In this document: piece by piece, positions 1 through 8,053 of the stretch | Numbering within the stretch: the stretch's first letter is position 1 | How the letters are laid out: each line of letters starts with the position of its first letter | From: Actinobacteria bacterium IMCC26207 | Lineage (GTDB): Bacteria; Actinomycetota; Acidimicrobiia; Acidimicrobiales; Microtrichaceae | Reading direction: 5' to 3' | DNA: 64,000 nucleotides | Assembly (NCBI GenBank): GCA_001025035.1 | Contig: LCZK01000009.1 | Span: 434,001-498,000, forward strand | Translations under genes and position numbers: made by a program | Notes under the pieces: generated by a model | Databases searched by the model: none | Seen by the model: the letters and a program-made list of their open reading frames with translations, nothing else | Told to the model about the DNA's origin: nothing

Positions 1-834
1 ACTCATCAATGCATAGAGAGCAAACCCGCCCCGGTACAACCATGCGCTTGCCTGTGGAAGCGTCCACCACCAGTAGATCTGTAGAGACAGCAATGCGGCA
101 CCAAGCACACCTAGACCCACCCTCCAGTGCGCAACCAGAGCTAGTTTGCGACGAACCGGCTCCCGGGAGAGAACCACTGCTAGAACCCCACCAAGCAGCA
201 ATTCGGCAGCACGAGTATCGGTGCCAAAGTAGATCCGATCCTTGGACATCGTAAATACAAATGGCAGCGCAGCGGAGCAGAGCGCCAGAGCAGCGAGCGT
301 CAGTCCAATGACGCGTGACCGTGCCTTACTTACCCGCCAGAGAAGGACCAACAGGACGGGAAAAACCAAATAGAACTGCTCTTCAATCGCCAGGCTCCAA
401 AAATGAAGCACCGGCGAAGGGGCAACAAATAGATCGCCATATGAGGCACCCTGAAAAATGAAGTGCCAGTTGGCCACATCGAACACCGATGCGAGGATGT
501 CTCCTTGCATAGTTGCCCGTTGATCTGCCGTAGCCACGAGCCAAGCAAAGAGAGTTGCCACTAGGGCCAGGGTGGCCAGCGATGCCGGCAAGAGCCTGCG
601 GAATCGCCTGCCCCAAAATGCTCCAAGGGCAACACTTCCGTTGCGTGCCGACTCGTTGATCAACAGTGTCGTGATCAAGAATCCGGAGAGTGTGAAAAAG
701 GTCGAAACCCCTAAGTACCCGCCGATCATCACCTTAAATTCGGCGTGATACAGAACGACTGCAGCCACCGCCAAACCGCGCAGCCCATCGAGGGCCGGAA
801 CGGCCGGCAGGCGCGGGCCATCCGGGCCAGCCAT
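1..834 (-). CDS. Membrane acyltransferase 3 family protein (OafA-like), partial
   Basis: The gene runs off the left edge, so the C-terminus is missing; 278 codons are open from an ATG at 834 to base 1. Members of this family move acyl groups, usually from acyl-CoA, onto cell-surface sugars or lipids. Visible motifs are LDGLRGLAV (residues 15-23), the conserved His30 in LYHAE, FFTLSGFLI (46-54), the basic GRRFRRLLPA loop (75-84) and SLAIEEQFYLVFP (147-159), separated by hydrophobic helices. The start at MAGPDGPRLP places the first motif where the family normally has it. The natural substrate cannot be told from the sequence. It is divergent from the crotonase gene that follows. Confidence 0.88.
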   Translation of the reverse strand, partial: MAGPDGPRLPAVPALDGLRGLAVAAVVLYHAEFKVMIGGYLGVSTFFTLSGFLITTLLINESARNGSVALGAFWGRRFRRLLPASLATLALVATLFAWLVATADQRATMQGDILASVFDVANWHFIFQGASYGDLFVAPSPVLHFWSLAIEEQFYLVFPVLLVLLWRVSKARSRVIGLTLAALALCSAALPFVFTMSKDRIYFGTDTRAAELLLGGVLAVVLSREPVRRKLALVAHWRVGLGVLGAALLSLQIYWWWTLPQASAWLYRGGFALYALMS

Positions 835-893
835 CAGGATGAAATCTCGCGTATCTGATCTTGTCGAGTGCATGTGTGTAAAAATTGCGGTTC

Positions 894-904
894 AGGGAGT
901 CCCT
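894..904. promoter_or_regulatory. Small palindrome in divergent promoter region
   Basis: AGGGA-g-TCCCT is a perfect 11-bp palindrome in the 174 bp between the divergent acyltransferase (start 834) and crotonase (start 1009) genes. It could be an operator, but it is short enough to occur by chance. Confidence 0.2.
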
Positions 905-1008
905 ACTTTCGCGCATGAAACGCCGCAGACCACTGTTCACACCGGCCAAGCATTCAGAATTCTCAGCAGGGGTTGGACCGAGGCAGAAGTTCCTCCTACG
1001 GTTCGGAC

Positions 1009-1752
1009 ATGACTGATACTCCAGCAGCACCCACTCAGGCGGAGCACACTTCTGACTCAGTGACCTATTCCCTAGTCGAGCAAACCGCAATAATCACTGT
1101 GGATGATGGCAAAGCCAATGCACTTTCCCATGACACCCTCGGCGGAATTGAGTTGGCCTTGGACCGTGTCGAGTCAGATGGCGCACTTGCAGTTGTCATT
1201 ACCGGGCGGGATGGGAAATTCTCTGCGGGTTTTGATCTTGCAGTCATGACTAGTGGGCCTGAGCAGGCTCGAGAGTTGCTTGGTCGAGGTGCCGAGCTTG
1301 GGATTCGGATCTTTGAATTCTCACGACCTGTTGTACTTGCGGTCACAGGCCATGCGTTGGCAATGGGCGGGATTTTGCTGTGCTGCGCGGATATCCGAAT
1401 CGGCGCCGAGGGCCCCTACAAACTTGGGCTGAATGAGGTACGCATCGGAATGCCTGTCCCCGCTTTTGCTGCAGAGGTGTGCCGCGATCGCCTCTCTCCT
1501 CGGTTCTTTACCCAAGCTATTCAACTTGCCTATGTGCACTCACCCCAAGAAGCCCTGCAGGCTGGGTTCTTGGATGAGGTAGTAGCTCCCGATCAGGTAG
1601 TGGCTCGGGCAACTCAAGTTGCCACGCAGCTAGGAGAAACGCTTCATGCTGGGCCGTTTCGGATGACACGAAAAACCTTGCGCGGTGCGCTCGCTCAGCA
1701 ACTCCGAGAGGTACTCGCAGAGGACCTGCTTATTTTTTCAGTGGAGCAGTAA
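1009..1752 (+). CDS. Enoyl-CoA hydratase/isomerase family (crotonase)
   Basis: Crotonase-fold protein of 247 residues acting on an acyl-CoA thioester. The oxyanion-hole regions are visible: GKFSAGFDLAVM and GHALAMGGILLCCADIRIG. The position that carries the first catalytic Glu in hydratases (GGGCE in classical ECH) reads GGILL here, while the second Glu is kept in GLNEVRIGMP. One Glu in this arrangement is typical of enoyl-CoA isomerases, so an isomerase role is possible (inference). An in-frame TTG at 973 would add 12 residues; ATG 1009 (MTDTPAAP) is preferred because it fits the family length, although no clear ribosome binding site is seen. It stands alone, convergent with the next gene. 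Confidence 0.82.
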   Translation: MTDTPAAPTQAEHTSDSVTYSLVEQTAIITVDDGKANALSHDTLGGIELALDRVESDGALAVVITGRDGKFSAGFDLAVMTSGPEQARELLGRGAELGIRIFEFSRPVVLAVTGHALAMGGILLCCADIRIGAEGPYKLGLNEVRIGMPVPAFAAEVCRDRLSPRFFTQAIQLAYVHSPQEALQAGFLDEVVAPDQVVARATQVATQLGETLHAGPFRMTRKTLRGALAQQLREVLAEDLLIFSVEQ

Positions 1753-1773
1753 TCCAGAAACTCAGTCAAGCCG

Positions 1774-1790
1774 CTGGGTCAGTAACCCAG
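1774..1790. terminator. Possible bidirectional terminator hairpin
   Basis: CTGGGT-cagta-ACCCAG forms a 6-bp stem between two convergent genes, overlapping the stop codon of the minus-strand gene. It has no T run, so rho-independent termination is uncertain. Confidence 0.3.
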
Positions 1791-3971
1791 TTCATCACTT
1801 GGAGTAGAGACACAGGCTTGCTCAGCGCAGACATTGGTGACTTTGCCCTTGGGCTGGAAGAAGGCCAACTTCTGCTCCATCACGGCTGGCTGCCGTCTTG
1901 GATCCTCATGCGGGTCTGCGCACAAAGCAGAATCGGCGTTTCCGGCGTTCTCACCGCTGCACTCGGCAATCCAGCGCTCGCTCATGATGGGTGTGATGTT
2001 GCCGCTCGGCGGGGCCATTGTTCCTGAATCCCAAAACACAAGGGCTGAACCCTCATACGGGAACTTGCGGATGCCAGGAAGATTCCAGAACCAGAACGGC
2101 TGAATTCCGAGCGGAGCAGAGGTTGCCGAAAGCGTTGGCTTATAGATCGGCATCTTCAGGGTACGAGCGATGTTCTGTGCAGTAATCGGTGCTACCTGAT
2201 GATCACCGAACGCCACGTCAAGGATCACCGCATGGGCAGGCGTTCGCTCATAAGCACGATCAGTCAGGTGCTGCACATAGCCGCTGGTCTCACCACGATC
2301 CCAGAGCATCTGAATCAGGCCAAAAGCCAGTTGCTGATCCAATGCGTTGGGGTATGCCTCACGCAAAATTGAAGCGAATCGATCAAAGTCAACGCTGCGC
2401 TGAAGCAGAGTTGAGTAGTTCATACCGGTCACCCCGAGCACGGCATTGGTCCAGTCTTGGGCCACGGCGGTTACGGCTCCGCCCATGATTCCGCCTTCGC
2501 TGTTGCCGTCGAAGTAGGCCGAGTCGGTGTTGATCATGTTGGCACCAGAACTGGTTTGAAACTCGGGGGCATTCCCGAGGCCATCAAGGTGAATCATCAA
2601 CCGCCCGAGATACAGCGTGTTGAGCATGCTCTGCTGCAGTCGATCAGGAATTGAGGGGAACAGGTTGATATCGGCCAGAGCCTGCGATGCAAAACCAATA
2701 TCGTCTGCAGCTAGGCCAATCCAACTGGTCGCGCAATACAACGAGTTGTTTGCCGCAGCAGTTCGCTGCACCGAAGTCGATGCAGCCTCTTCTGAGGATC
2801 CAAGAAGGCCGTGGCCATAGACAACTGGGACGGCCTCACCATTTGCAACTGCCGCCTCGGGCACTGTGCAGGTGAATTCGGCGGTGTAGGTTGCGTCCGA
2901 GACGGGGTCGCCGTTGAGTGGGCTGTAGGTCATCCGACTGCCCGGTGCGCCGCCGTTGTCAAGGTAAAGCGGCACTTCAAAGGTGCCGGTGACGACTTTG
3001 GCGACACCCTTTTGCAGGGCGGTGGTTCGAGTTCCTGTCACTGCAAATGTGGGTGACTGGCCATTCAATTGACCAAACGCATCGTCGCGCATGGAGAGCA
3101 TGCGGCCGGCGAGAGTGTCGGCCGAGGCAACGGTGAAGTACCAAGTCAGATATAGGTCGGCTCGGTTGATTCCAACTGCGGCTTCTTCAGCAAATATTGC
3201 TTCAAACTCGTTACGGCGTTCCTCAATGACCGGATTTGATGTGGGGTTGTTATCTCGTAGCACCCGAAACCCGATAGGCGCTGGCAACGTTTGGCCGTCT
3301 GCGCCTTTGATATTGCGAAGAGCTACTGCAAAGCGGTGAGTCTCGATGAGCGAGGTTGCCGGACGAAGGATCAGCGCCCGGTCAATATCATTTTCGGCCC
3401 GAAGGTCCATCTCTGCCCAGTGAGGAACAAGCTGGCCGCTATCAAGATCCACGATGACGGTGGCTGATTCGTTCGTGGTCGAGAATCCAATATTTGTCTC
3501 TACTGGTAAGGCAGTTTTGGAGGGGTCGATTCCTGGGATGTGCACCAGAATTGGAGTAGAGGGGCTGAACCCGTCGTTCCGGTTCCACTCTGTTGGATCT
3601 AGGGCCTGGCCATCTACGTTCTCGAGCAGGCCATCAGGAATGTTCACCCGCCGGCCAGTGCCCGTCGCAATGTCCTCAACCGTGTAAGCGTCGCTTGGGA
3701 ACGGCAGCAGGCAGGAGCGAGTCGTGAGCACCTCACAGCCGGGTGGGGTCTCTTCAAGAGAAGCCTGCAACTCTGCGTCAGCCTCAGGTTCAAGGCCAAT
3801 GGGCTCGGGCGCATCCCCCGAAGCCGAACTCAGCGGAGTCTCGGCTGCAACGGGGTTTCCTTTTGCGATATCGCCCGTAAAGGCGGGCTTAGCAGCCTCT
3901 TGTGTGCTGCATCCAAATGCCACAAGGGCAGTTACAACTAACAGCAAGGGCAAACGAAGACGAGCGTTCAC
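1779..3971 (-). CDS. Large secreted lipoprotein with alpha/beta-hydrolase features
   Basis: A 730-residue exported protein. The N-terminus is a lipoprotein signal: basic MNARLRLP, hydrophobic core, lipobox VAFGC. The N-terminal half holds CLLPFPSDAYTVED and later YAARVNIPD-like text typical of large actinobacterial secreted proteins related to bacterial lipases. In the middle, VVYGHGLLGSSEEA resembles the HG oxyanion region of alpha/beta hydrolases, and GNSEGGIMGGA resembles a G-x-S-x-G nucleophile elbow. It is therefore probably an ester-cleaving enzyme anchored outside the membrane, but substrate and catalytic residues are inferred. The GTG start at 3971 has GAGGAA a few bases upstream. It lies downstream of the Rpf-like gene on the same strand. 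Confidence 0.65.
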   Translation of the reverse strand: MNARLRLPLLLVVTALVAFGCSTQEAAKPAFTGDIAKGNPVAAETPLSSASGDAPEPIGLEPEADAELQASLEETPPGCEVLTTRSCLLPFPSDAYTVEDIATGTGRRVNIPDGLLENVDGQALDPTEWNRNDGFSPSTPILVHIPGIDPSKTALPVETNIGFSTTNESATVIVDLDSGQLVPHWAEMDLRAENDIDRALILRPATSLIETHRFAVALRNIKGADGQTLPAPIGFRVLRDNNPTSNPVIEERRNEFEAIFAEEAAVGINRADLYLTWYFTVASADTLAGRMLSMRDDAFGQLNGQSPTFAVTGTRTTALQKGVAKVVTGTFEVPLYLDNGGAPGSRMTYSPLNGDPVSDATYTAEFTCTVPEAAVANGEAVPVVYGHGLLGSSEEAASTSVQRTAAANNSLYCATSWIGLAADDIGFASQALADINLFPSIPDRLQQSMLNTLYLGRLMIHLDGLGNAPEFQTSSGANMINTDSAYFDGNSEGGIMGGAVTAVAQDWTNAVLGVTGMNYSTLLQRSVDFDRFASILREAYPNALDQQLAFGLIQMLWDRGETSGYVQHLTDRAYERTPAHAVILDVAFGDHQVAPITAQNIARTLKMPIYKPTLSATSAPLGIQPFWFWNLPGIRKFPYEGSALVFWDSGTMAPPSGNITPIMSERWIAECSGENAGNADSALCADPHEDPRRQPAVMEQKLAFFQPKGKVTNVCAEQACVSTPSDELGY

Positions 3972-4080
3972 GGCATTCCTCTATCTCGGCCATTCATGAC
4001 AGGGTGACCATAGCCGGGGCAACAGCAGTGCAGGAAAACCGTCAGCAAATGATTCAGTGGATCGGTTCCGACCATGGTGT

Positions 4081-5106
4081 CTATCTGCCACAAATTGGCC
4101 ATGGACGTGTGCCCCTCAAACGAAGCAGCAGGAGGGCTCGGTAGTCCTGTTCCGAGGGCGATGCAGCCGCCGGATCGCCTGAGCCACCGACACCGCGCCA
4201 GGTGGTGAAGTCAAACTGATAGGCACCTCGGTAGCGGCCCGAGGCGCTGACAATGGAGTAGTTGCCGCGGGATTCGCAACGGCGAATGCGCGCCAAGGTG
4301 GCCGATTCCTGTGCCGATGGGTTACCCATGACTGCAAACTCGAAGGCTGGCGGGCCCGGAGCAGCCTCTGCGGGAGCCGCCGCTGGGTCTGATGGGTCAG
4401 AAGGTGTCTGCTGTCCAGCGGTTGCCGCTGCTTCCGCGGCGGCGGCTTCGGTTGCAGCACGCTGCGCTGCGGCGGCCTCGGTTGCTAGTTGTTCGCTCTG
4501 TGCCGCCGCTAATTCTGCTTCCGCATCACGTTCAAAACCGGCTGCTTGGATCGCATCGAACTGTGCCTCGACTAACTCGCGTGATGCAGTCTCCAATTCC
4601 ATAGCGAGCGAGGCGCGAGCGGGAGCTGCCGCAGCTTTGAGCGCTTCGAAGCGCTGAGCGGCTTGATTCGCAGATGATGACTGACCAATCGAAATAGTGC
4701 TTTGCCAGGAAAGGGCCACAGCTTTTTCTGGGCTGAGCGAGGCACGAAAAATTGCGGACTGCCCACCATCGATATATGCAGCAACGGCATAGTCGCGTAA
4801 CTGCTGTCGAGAGGACACCATCTCGGTAGTCAGGGCTGAGTCCTGCTCGCCCAGGCGAGTTGCCTCGGCCTGCAACTGAGAAACGCTGAGCGAGAGTTGC
4901 TCTGAGCGAGAGTCGGCCTGCACTCGCTGAGCCGTGGCGGCTACCAGAGCAGACTGCGCAGCAGCGACCCGCTGCGAGGGCTCAGCCGATACTGAAGCCC
5001 CGTTCGTTATGGAACACAACATCACCACCGCTAACGCAGCCGCTACAGCACGCGCACATGAAACCGGCCTTAAGAGTTGATCTGTTGAGGGGGATGGAAG
5101 CTTCAT
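4081..5106 (-). CDS. Secreted coiled-coil protein with C-terminal Rpf-like lysozyme domain
   Basis: 341 residues. An N-terminal signal peptide (hydrophobic AVAAALAVVMLCSITNGASVSA) is followed by about 200 residues of Ala/Gln/Glu-rich coiled coil, a Pro/Ala linker near residues 225-250, and a C-terminal resuscitation-promoting-factor-type domain. That domain shows IRRCESRGNYS, with the Glu expected to be catalytic in Rpf/lysozyme-like folds, then YRGAYQFDFTTWRGVGG and the closing EQDYRALLLL and WPICGR. Such enzymes cleave peptidoglycan glycan strands and can stimulate growth from dormancy. Coiled coil plus muralytic domain resembles the layout of PcsB or RipA-like wall hydrolases. The ATG at 5106 lacks a strong ribosome binding site. 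Same strand as the ParA/membrane-protein pair upstream, 70 bp away. Confidence 0.85.
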   Translation of the reverse strand: MKLPSPSTDQLLRPVSCARAVAAALAVVMLCSITNGASVSAEPSQRVAAAQSALVAATAQRVQADSRSEQLSLSVSQLQAEATRLGEQDSALTTEMVSSRQQLRDYAVAAYIDGGQSAIFRASLSPEKAVALSWQSTISIGQSSSANQAAQRFEALKAAAAPARASLAMELETASRELVEAQFDAIQAAGFERDAEAELAAAQSEQLATEAAAAQRAATEAAAAEAAATAGQQTPSDPSDPAAAPAEAAPGPPAFEFAVMGNPSAQESATLARIRRCESRGNYSIVSASGRYRGAYQFDFTTWRGVGGSGDPAAASPSEQDYRALLLLRLRGTRPWPICGR

Positions 5107-5128
5107 GGGGTACTCGCTGCTGCCGGCG

Positions 5129-5176
5129 CCAGTTGGCTTGATGACCAGTTGACTTGATGACTAGTTAGCTTGCTAG
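5129..5176. repeat. Three 16-bp tandem repeat units, intergenic
   Basis: Units CCAGTTGGCTTGATGA, CCAGTTGACTTGATGA and CTAGTTAGCTTGCTAG follow each other directly. They fill most of the gap between the end of the tail-anchored protein gene and the start of the Rpf-like gene. The third unit has diverged. Confidence 0.85.
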
Positions 5177-5515
5177 TCAGTCTCTGGAGGAACCTCTGCG
5201 ACGACGGCTCAAGATGATGAGCGCTGCCGCAACTGCAAGCGAGGCCCCAGCCACGGCTAGCAGCACTGCACGGTTTGCGGTTCCTTCTTCGGGTGCAGCA
5301 GCCACAGGAACCTCTGAGGCTTGCTGCGGCTTCAGGCCGTTCGGCGCAGCTTCAACCTTGGGCGCAGCTTCAACCTTGGGCGCAGCCTCAACCTTGGGCG
5401 CAGCCTCTACTTTGGGCGCAGTTTCGTCTGCGCCGACCGAGGCTAGGAGTGCGTCAACGGGTGCAGTCTCGCTTGTTGAAGCTGCTGGACGCGGACGCTT
5501 GGGGTCATATGCCAT
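5177..5515 (-). CDS. Small tail-anchored membrane protein with KVEAAP repeats
   Basis: 112 residues starting at MAYDPKRPRP. A longer frame upstream is rejected because the ATG at 5515 overlaps the stop of parA in a TGATG arrangement, which implies translational coupling. Layout: a short basic N-terminus, a disordered Ala/Pro/Glu stretch with four copies of the hexapeptide APKVEA, then one hydrophobic helix (AVLLAVAGASLAVAAALIIL) and a basic end RRRRGSSRD. It is probably anchored by its C-terminus with the repeats on the cytoplasmic side (inference). No family is recognised. Its coupling to a ParA ATPase suggests it could be the membrane or cargo partner of that ATPase. Confidence 0.7.
   Translation of the reverse strand: MAYDPKRPRPAASTSETAPVDALLASVGADETAPKVEAAPKVEAAPKVEAAPKVEAAPNGLKPQQASEVPVAAAPEEGTANRAVLLAVAGASLAVAAALIILSRRRRGSSRD
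5343..5432. repeat. In-frame 18-bp tandem repeat (about 4.5 units)
   Basis: Units of the form GGCGCAGCTTCAACCTTG start at 5343, 5361, 5379 and 5397, with a decayed fifth at 5415. On the coding (minus) strand they encode the KVEAAP repeats of the small membrane protein. Unit length is a multiple of three, so copy number can change without breaking the frame. Confidence 0.9.
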
Positions 5516-6363
5516 CAGATCTCTCCAGGGGTAGCAGCAGTCGCAGCCTGTGCCCAAGAGGATGCAATGTCGGTTGGCACAAGGTCTTCAGGATCGAGCA
5601 CCAACGACAGCGCAGTGAACTCGGCGGCGGCCTGAGCTGCGCCGTCTCGGGTCAGTGCCCCAACCGGCTCAGACATCGCAGCGGCTTCAGTAACAGCAGC
5701 ACGCAGCCGCACGGGTGGATCGAGTACCAAGCCGGGGTGAGCTTCACTGAGAACGCCATACCAGTGGTTGGCATCGCGAGTTCGACCAAGACGGTTGATC
5801 ACAATGCCAGCAACTTGTGGACGGCCCGACCTGCGCTCAGAAATGCGGTTCACGTTGAGCAGGATTTGATCGACTCCATCGGAACTCCATGCCGCAGGTT
5901 CCGCCACAATCAGAACCCGATCAGCAGCAAAGAGTGCATTCACTGTCAGCAAACCAAGTGACGGGGCGCAGTCGATCAATACATCGTCATAGCGGTCTGC
6001 AACCCCCTGAAGCGCGACGGCTAGGCGGTCTTGGGCCCCGATCATGTCGGTGGCAAGCTGTGGCTCGCACTTGGCAAGTTGTGGGGAACTCGGTGCGACG
6101 TCAACGGGCGTTGCAAACTCGGGGTGAGACCAACCTGCCCTCTGGATAACGCCACTGATTGATCCACTTGCATCGCTGAGTAATGCAGTATCGATTGCTT
6201 GGATCACCTCGTATACGCCAAGGCCTGTGGTTGCATTTGCTTGGGGATCAAGGTCAACCACAAGGACTCGTCGACCACGTGCGGCATAGGCCGCTGCTAG
6301 TCCGAGAGTGACGGTGGTCTTTCCGACACCACCCTTTTGGTTCACCAACGCGGTGATGCTCAT
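5515..6363 (-). CDS. ParA/MinD-family ATPase
   Basis: 282 residues. The deviant Walker A motif KGGVGKTTVTLGLAAAYA begins at residue 10, and VLVVDLDPQANAT (Walker A-prime/switch I region) and DDVLIDCAPSLGLLT (Walker B) follow, as in chromosome, plasmid or cargo-positioning ParA proteins. There is no N-terminal helix-turn-helix and no ParB gene beside it. Instead the stop overlaps the start of a small tail-anchored membrane protein by one base. The arrangement suggests an orphan ParA that positions a membrane or envelope cargo rather than the chromosome; this is inference. Start ATG at 6363. Confidence 0.88.
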   Translation of the reverse strand: MSITALVNQKGGVGKTTVTLGLAAAYAARGRRVLVVDLDPQANATTGLGVYEVIQAIDTALLSDASGSISGVIQRAGWSHPEFATPVDVAPSSPQLAKCEPQLATDMIGAQDRLAVALQGVADRYDDVLIDCAPSLGLLTVNALFAADRVLIVAEPAAWSSDGVDQILLNVNRISERRSGRPQVAGIVINRLGRTRDANHWYGVLSEAHPGLVLDPPVRLRAAVTEAAAMSEPVGALTRDGAAQAAAEFTALSLVLDPEDLVPTDIASSWAQAATAATPGEI

Positions 6364-6546
6364 TCCACAAAGCTACCCAAGTAATCCCGATTTGGTGGCC
6401 ACGCTTCACATAGGCGCAAAGAGTTGGGGCCACCCAGATGCTCCTCACCGACTCGAAGTCGCTGTCACAGCCGCTAACTAGTGTCGGTCCACCGCTGCTG
6501 AAGCAGTGCCCTTCCCCCGACATCACCTAACAAAAGGAACGGTCAT

Positions 6547-7026
6547 ATGACTGGCTCCGCTCAACCGAATCCTCCAAGCCCTCGCAACCCTGTTGGCAAC
6601 CCCGTGCTCATCTTCCTTCCGGGATGCCCAGACTGCGACCTCACCTGCGATCCCCTCCTCGCTCAACCCAGCGGTGGAGACACCTATCGAATTCTCGAGG
6701 TTCCAACAGAGTCCGCAACGGTAGGCATTGACGATCTAGTGATCGCCCTTGAGTCAGACGCAGTTCTCGAGTTTGTTGCCGTGATTGAGCGCCGTTGCTT
6801 GGCCTCATTCAGCTTTCACTTGCCGGGATGGATCAATCGAGATCGCTTTCTCGACCAACTCGCCACAACGGGAGTCGCAAGTAATGAAGTACGACACAGA
6901 GTCTTCATGTGTAACGCATCCTCCGAAGAACAGGTCCACGCCTTATGCGATCTGCTCAATGAGTTTCGCGTCAGCGCTCGACTCTGCGATCACGTCACTC
7001 AACACTGGCACGCCTTGTCAGCCTGA
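6547..7026 (+). CDS. Uncharacterised 159-residue protein
   Basis: No family recognised. The start is well supported: ATG 6547 has AAAAGGAAC about 8 bases upstream. The protein is soluble, with a Pro-rich N-terminus, a CPDCDLTCDP cluster (residues 30-39, three Cys), then a mixed alpha/beta region ending in HVTQHWHALSA. The Cys cluster could bind a metal or form disulfides, but no signal peptide is seen. It is divergent from parA with 183 bp between the starts. Confidence 0.6.
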   Translation: MTGSAQPNPPSPRNPVGNPVLIFLPGCPDCDLTCDPLLAQPSGGDTYRILEVPTESATVGIDDLVIALESDAVLEFVAVIERRCLASFSFHLPGWINRDRFLDQLATTGVASNEVRHRVFMCNASSEEQVHALCDLLNEFRVSARLCDHVTQHWHALSA

Positions 7027-7041
7027 CTCGGCCGGCGGGCG

Positions 7042-7956
7042 TCAGGCCACCCTTGTGATGTCGGGTTCGATGTAGATCAACGTGATCACCGGGACAGCGG
7101 CGCGCACATTGGCCTCTAAAGCATCGATTGCTTCAGCGAGTTCCGACATCGACAGGCTGGAGTCAAACTCAACCTTTGCGGCAAGCAGCACTTGCTCTGC
7201 GCCGATGTACTCGGTGCGCTCGTGAATCACTCTGACTACTCCGGCAGATGAAGCCATTGCCTTGCGCAACTTCTCCCGATCCTCTGCAAGGGCTGGTTCA
7301 CCGATGAGCAGGCTCTTCATTTCAATGCTCAGAATGACTGCGATGACGCCCAGAATCAACCCAATGATTACTGACCCGATGCCGTCATACACGCTGTTCC
7401 CAGTAGCCACAGAAACCCCGACTGCAACAAAGGCAACTGCTAAGCCAGTCATTGCACCAAAGTCTTCTAACAAAACCACTGGCAACTCGGGCACCCGAGA
7501 ATGTCGGATGAATCCCCACCAAGAGTCTTTACCACGTAAGTGATTCGATTCAATCACAGCAGTCCGAAGGGAATAGCCCTCTAACAGCATCGAAAAAATC
7601 AAGATGACAAAGGCGATCTGAGGACTAGTTATCTCTTCTGGATGTTGAATCTTGTGAATGCCTTCGTACAAGGAGAAAACCGATCCCAGAGCAAAAAGCA
7701 CAACTGCCACGACGAACGCCCAGAAGAAGCGTTCTCGGCCGTAGCCAAACTGATGCGAATCATCGGTGTCTTTGTCGGCTTGACGGCGACCAAGTAACAA
7801 CAGTGCCTGGTTTCCCGTGTCGGCCACTGAGTGAATTGCCTCCGACAACATCGAAGATGCGCCGGTCAGAACAAACCCGATGAACTTGATGATCGCAATT
7901 CCCAGGTTTGCGCCTAGCGCCGCCAGAATCGCTTTTTTTCCTCCGCTCGCTGACAT
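7042..7956 (-). CDS. Cation diffusion facilitator (zinc-type) transporter
   Basis: 304 residues with six predicted membrane helices and a cytoplasmic C-terminal domain. The helix-2 metal site appears as SEAIHSVADTGNQ (H-x3-D), and helix 5 has LLEDFGAMTGLAVA with an acidic metal ligand pair. The family exports Zn2+ or related divalent cations by proton antiport. The long QFGYGRERFFWAFVVA segment and LLEDFGA motif resemble the SLC30A9-type branch. The C-terminal part (EYIGAEQVLLAAKVEF) fits the usual ferredoxin-like dimerisation domain. The start ATG 7956 follows TAGGAGA. It ends 15 bp from the convergent upstream gene. Confidence 0.9.
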   Translation of the reverse strand: MSASGGKKAILAALGANLGIAIIKFIGFVLTGASSMLSEAIHSVADTGNQALLLLGRRQADKDTDDSHQFGYGRERFFWAFVVAVVLFALGSVFSLYEGIHKIQHPEEITSPQIAFVILIFSMLLEGYSLRTAVIESNHLRGKDSWWGFIRHSRVPELPVVLLEDFGAMTGLAVAFVAVGVSVATGNSVYDGIGSVIIGLILGVIAVILSIEMKSLLIGEPALAEDREKLRKAMASSAGVVRVIHERTEYIGAEQVLLAAKVEFDSSLSMSELAEAIDALEANVRAAVPVITLIYIEPDITRVA

Positions 7957-8053
7957 CGTGTCTCCTAGATCAGACCGGATGCCCGGCTACACATGAAGCA
8001 TCATAGGGTGGGTGCCCGTGTGCTCGGCTCTGGCTTAGGCCACACTCACTACT

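Noticed and set aside
973..1008. TTG start at 973 for the crotonase
   Set aside because: It would add 12 residues of no family match; ATG 1009 fits the crotonase N-terminus better.
4262..4657. Plus-strand Ala-rich frame of 131 codons
   Set aside because: It is the complement of the repetitive coiled-coil region of the Rpf-like gene; Ala/Ser-rich text arises from GC-rich codons.
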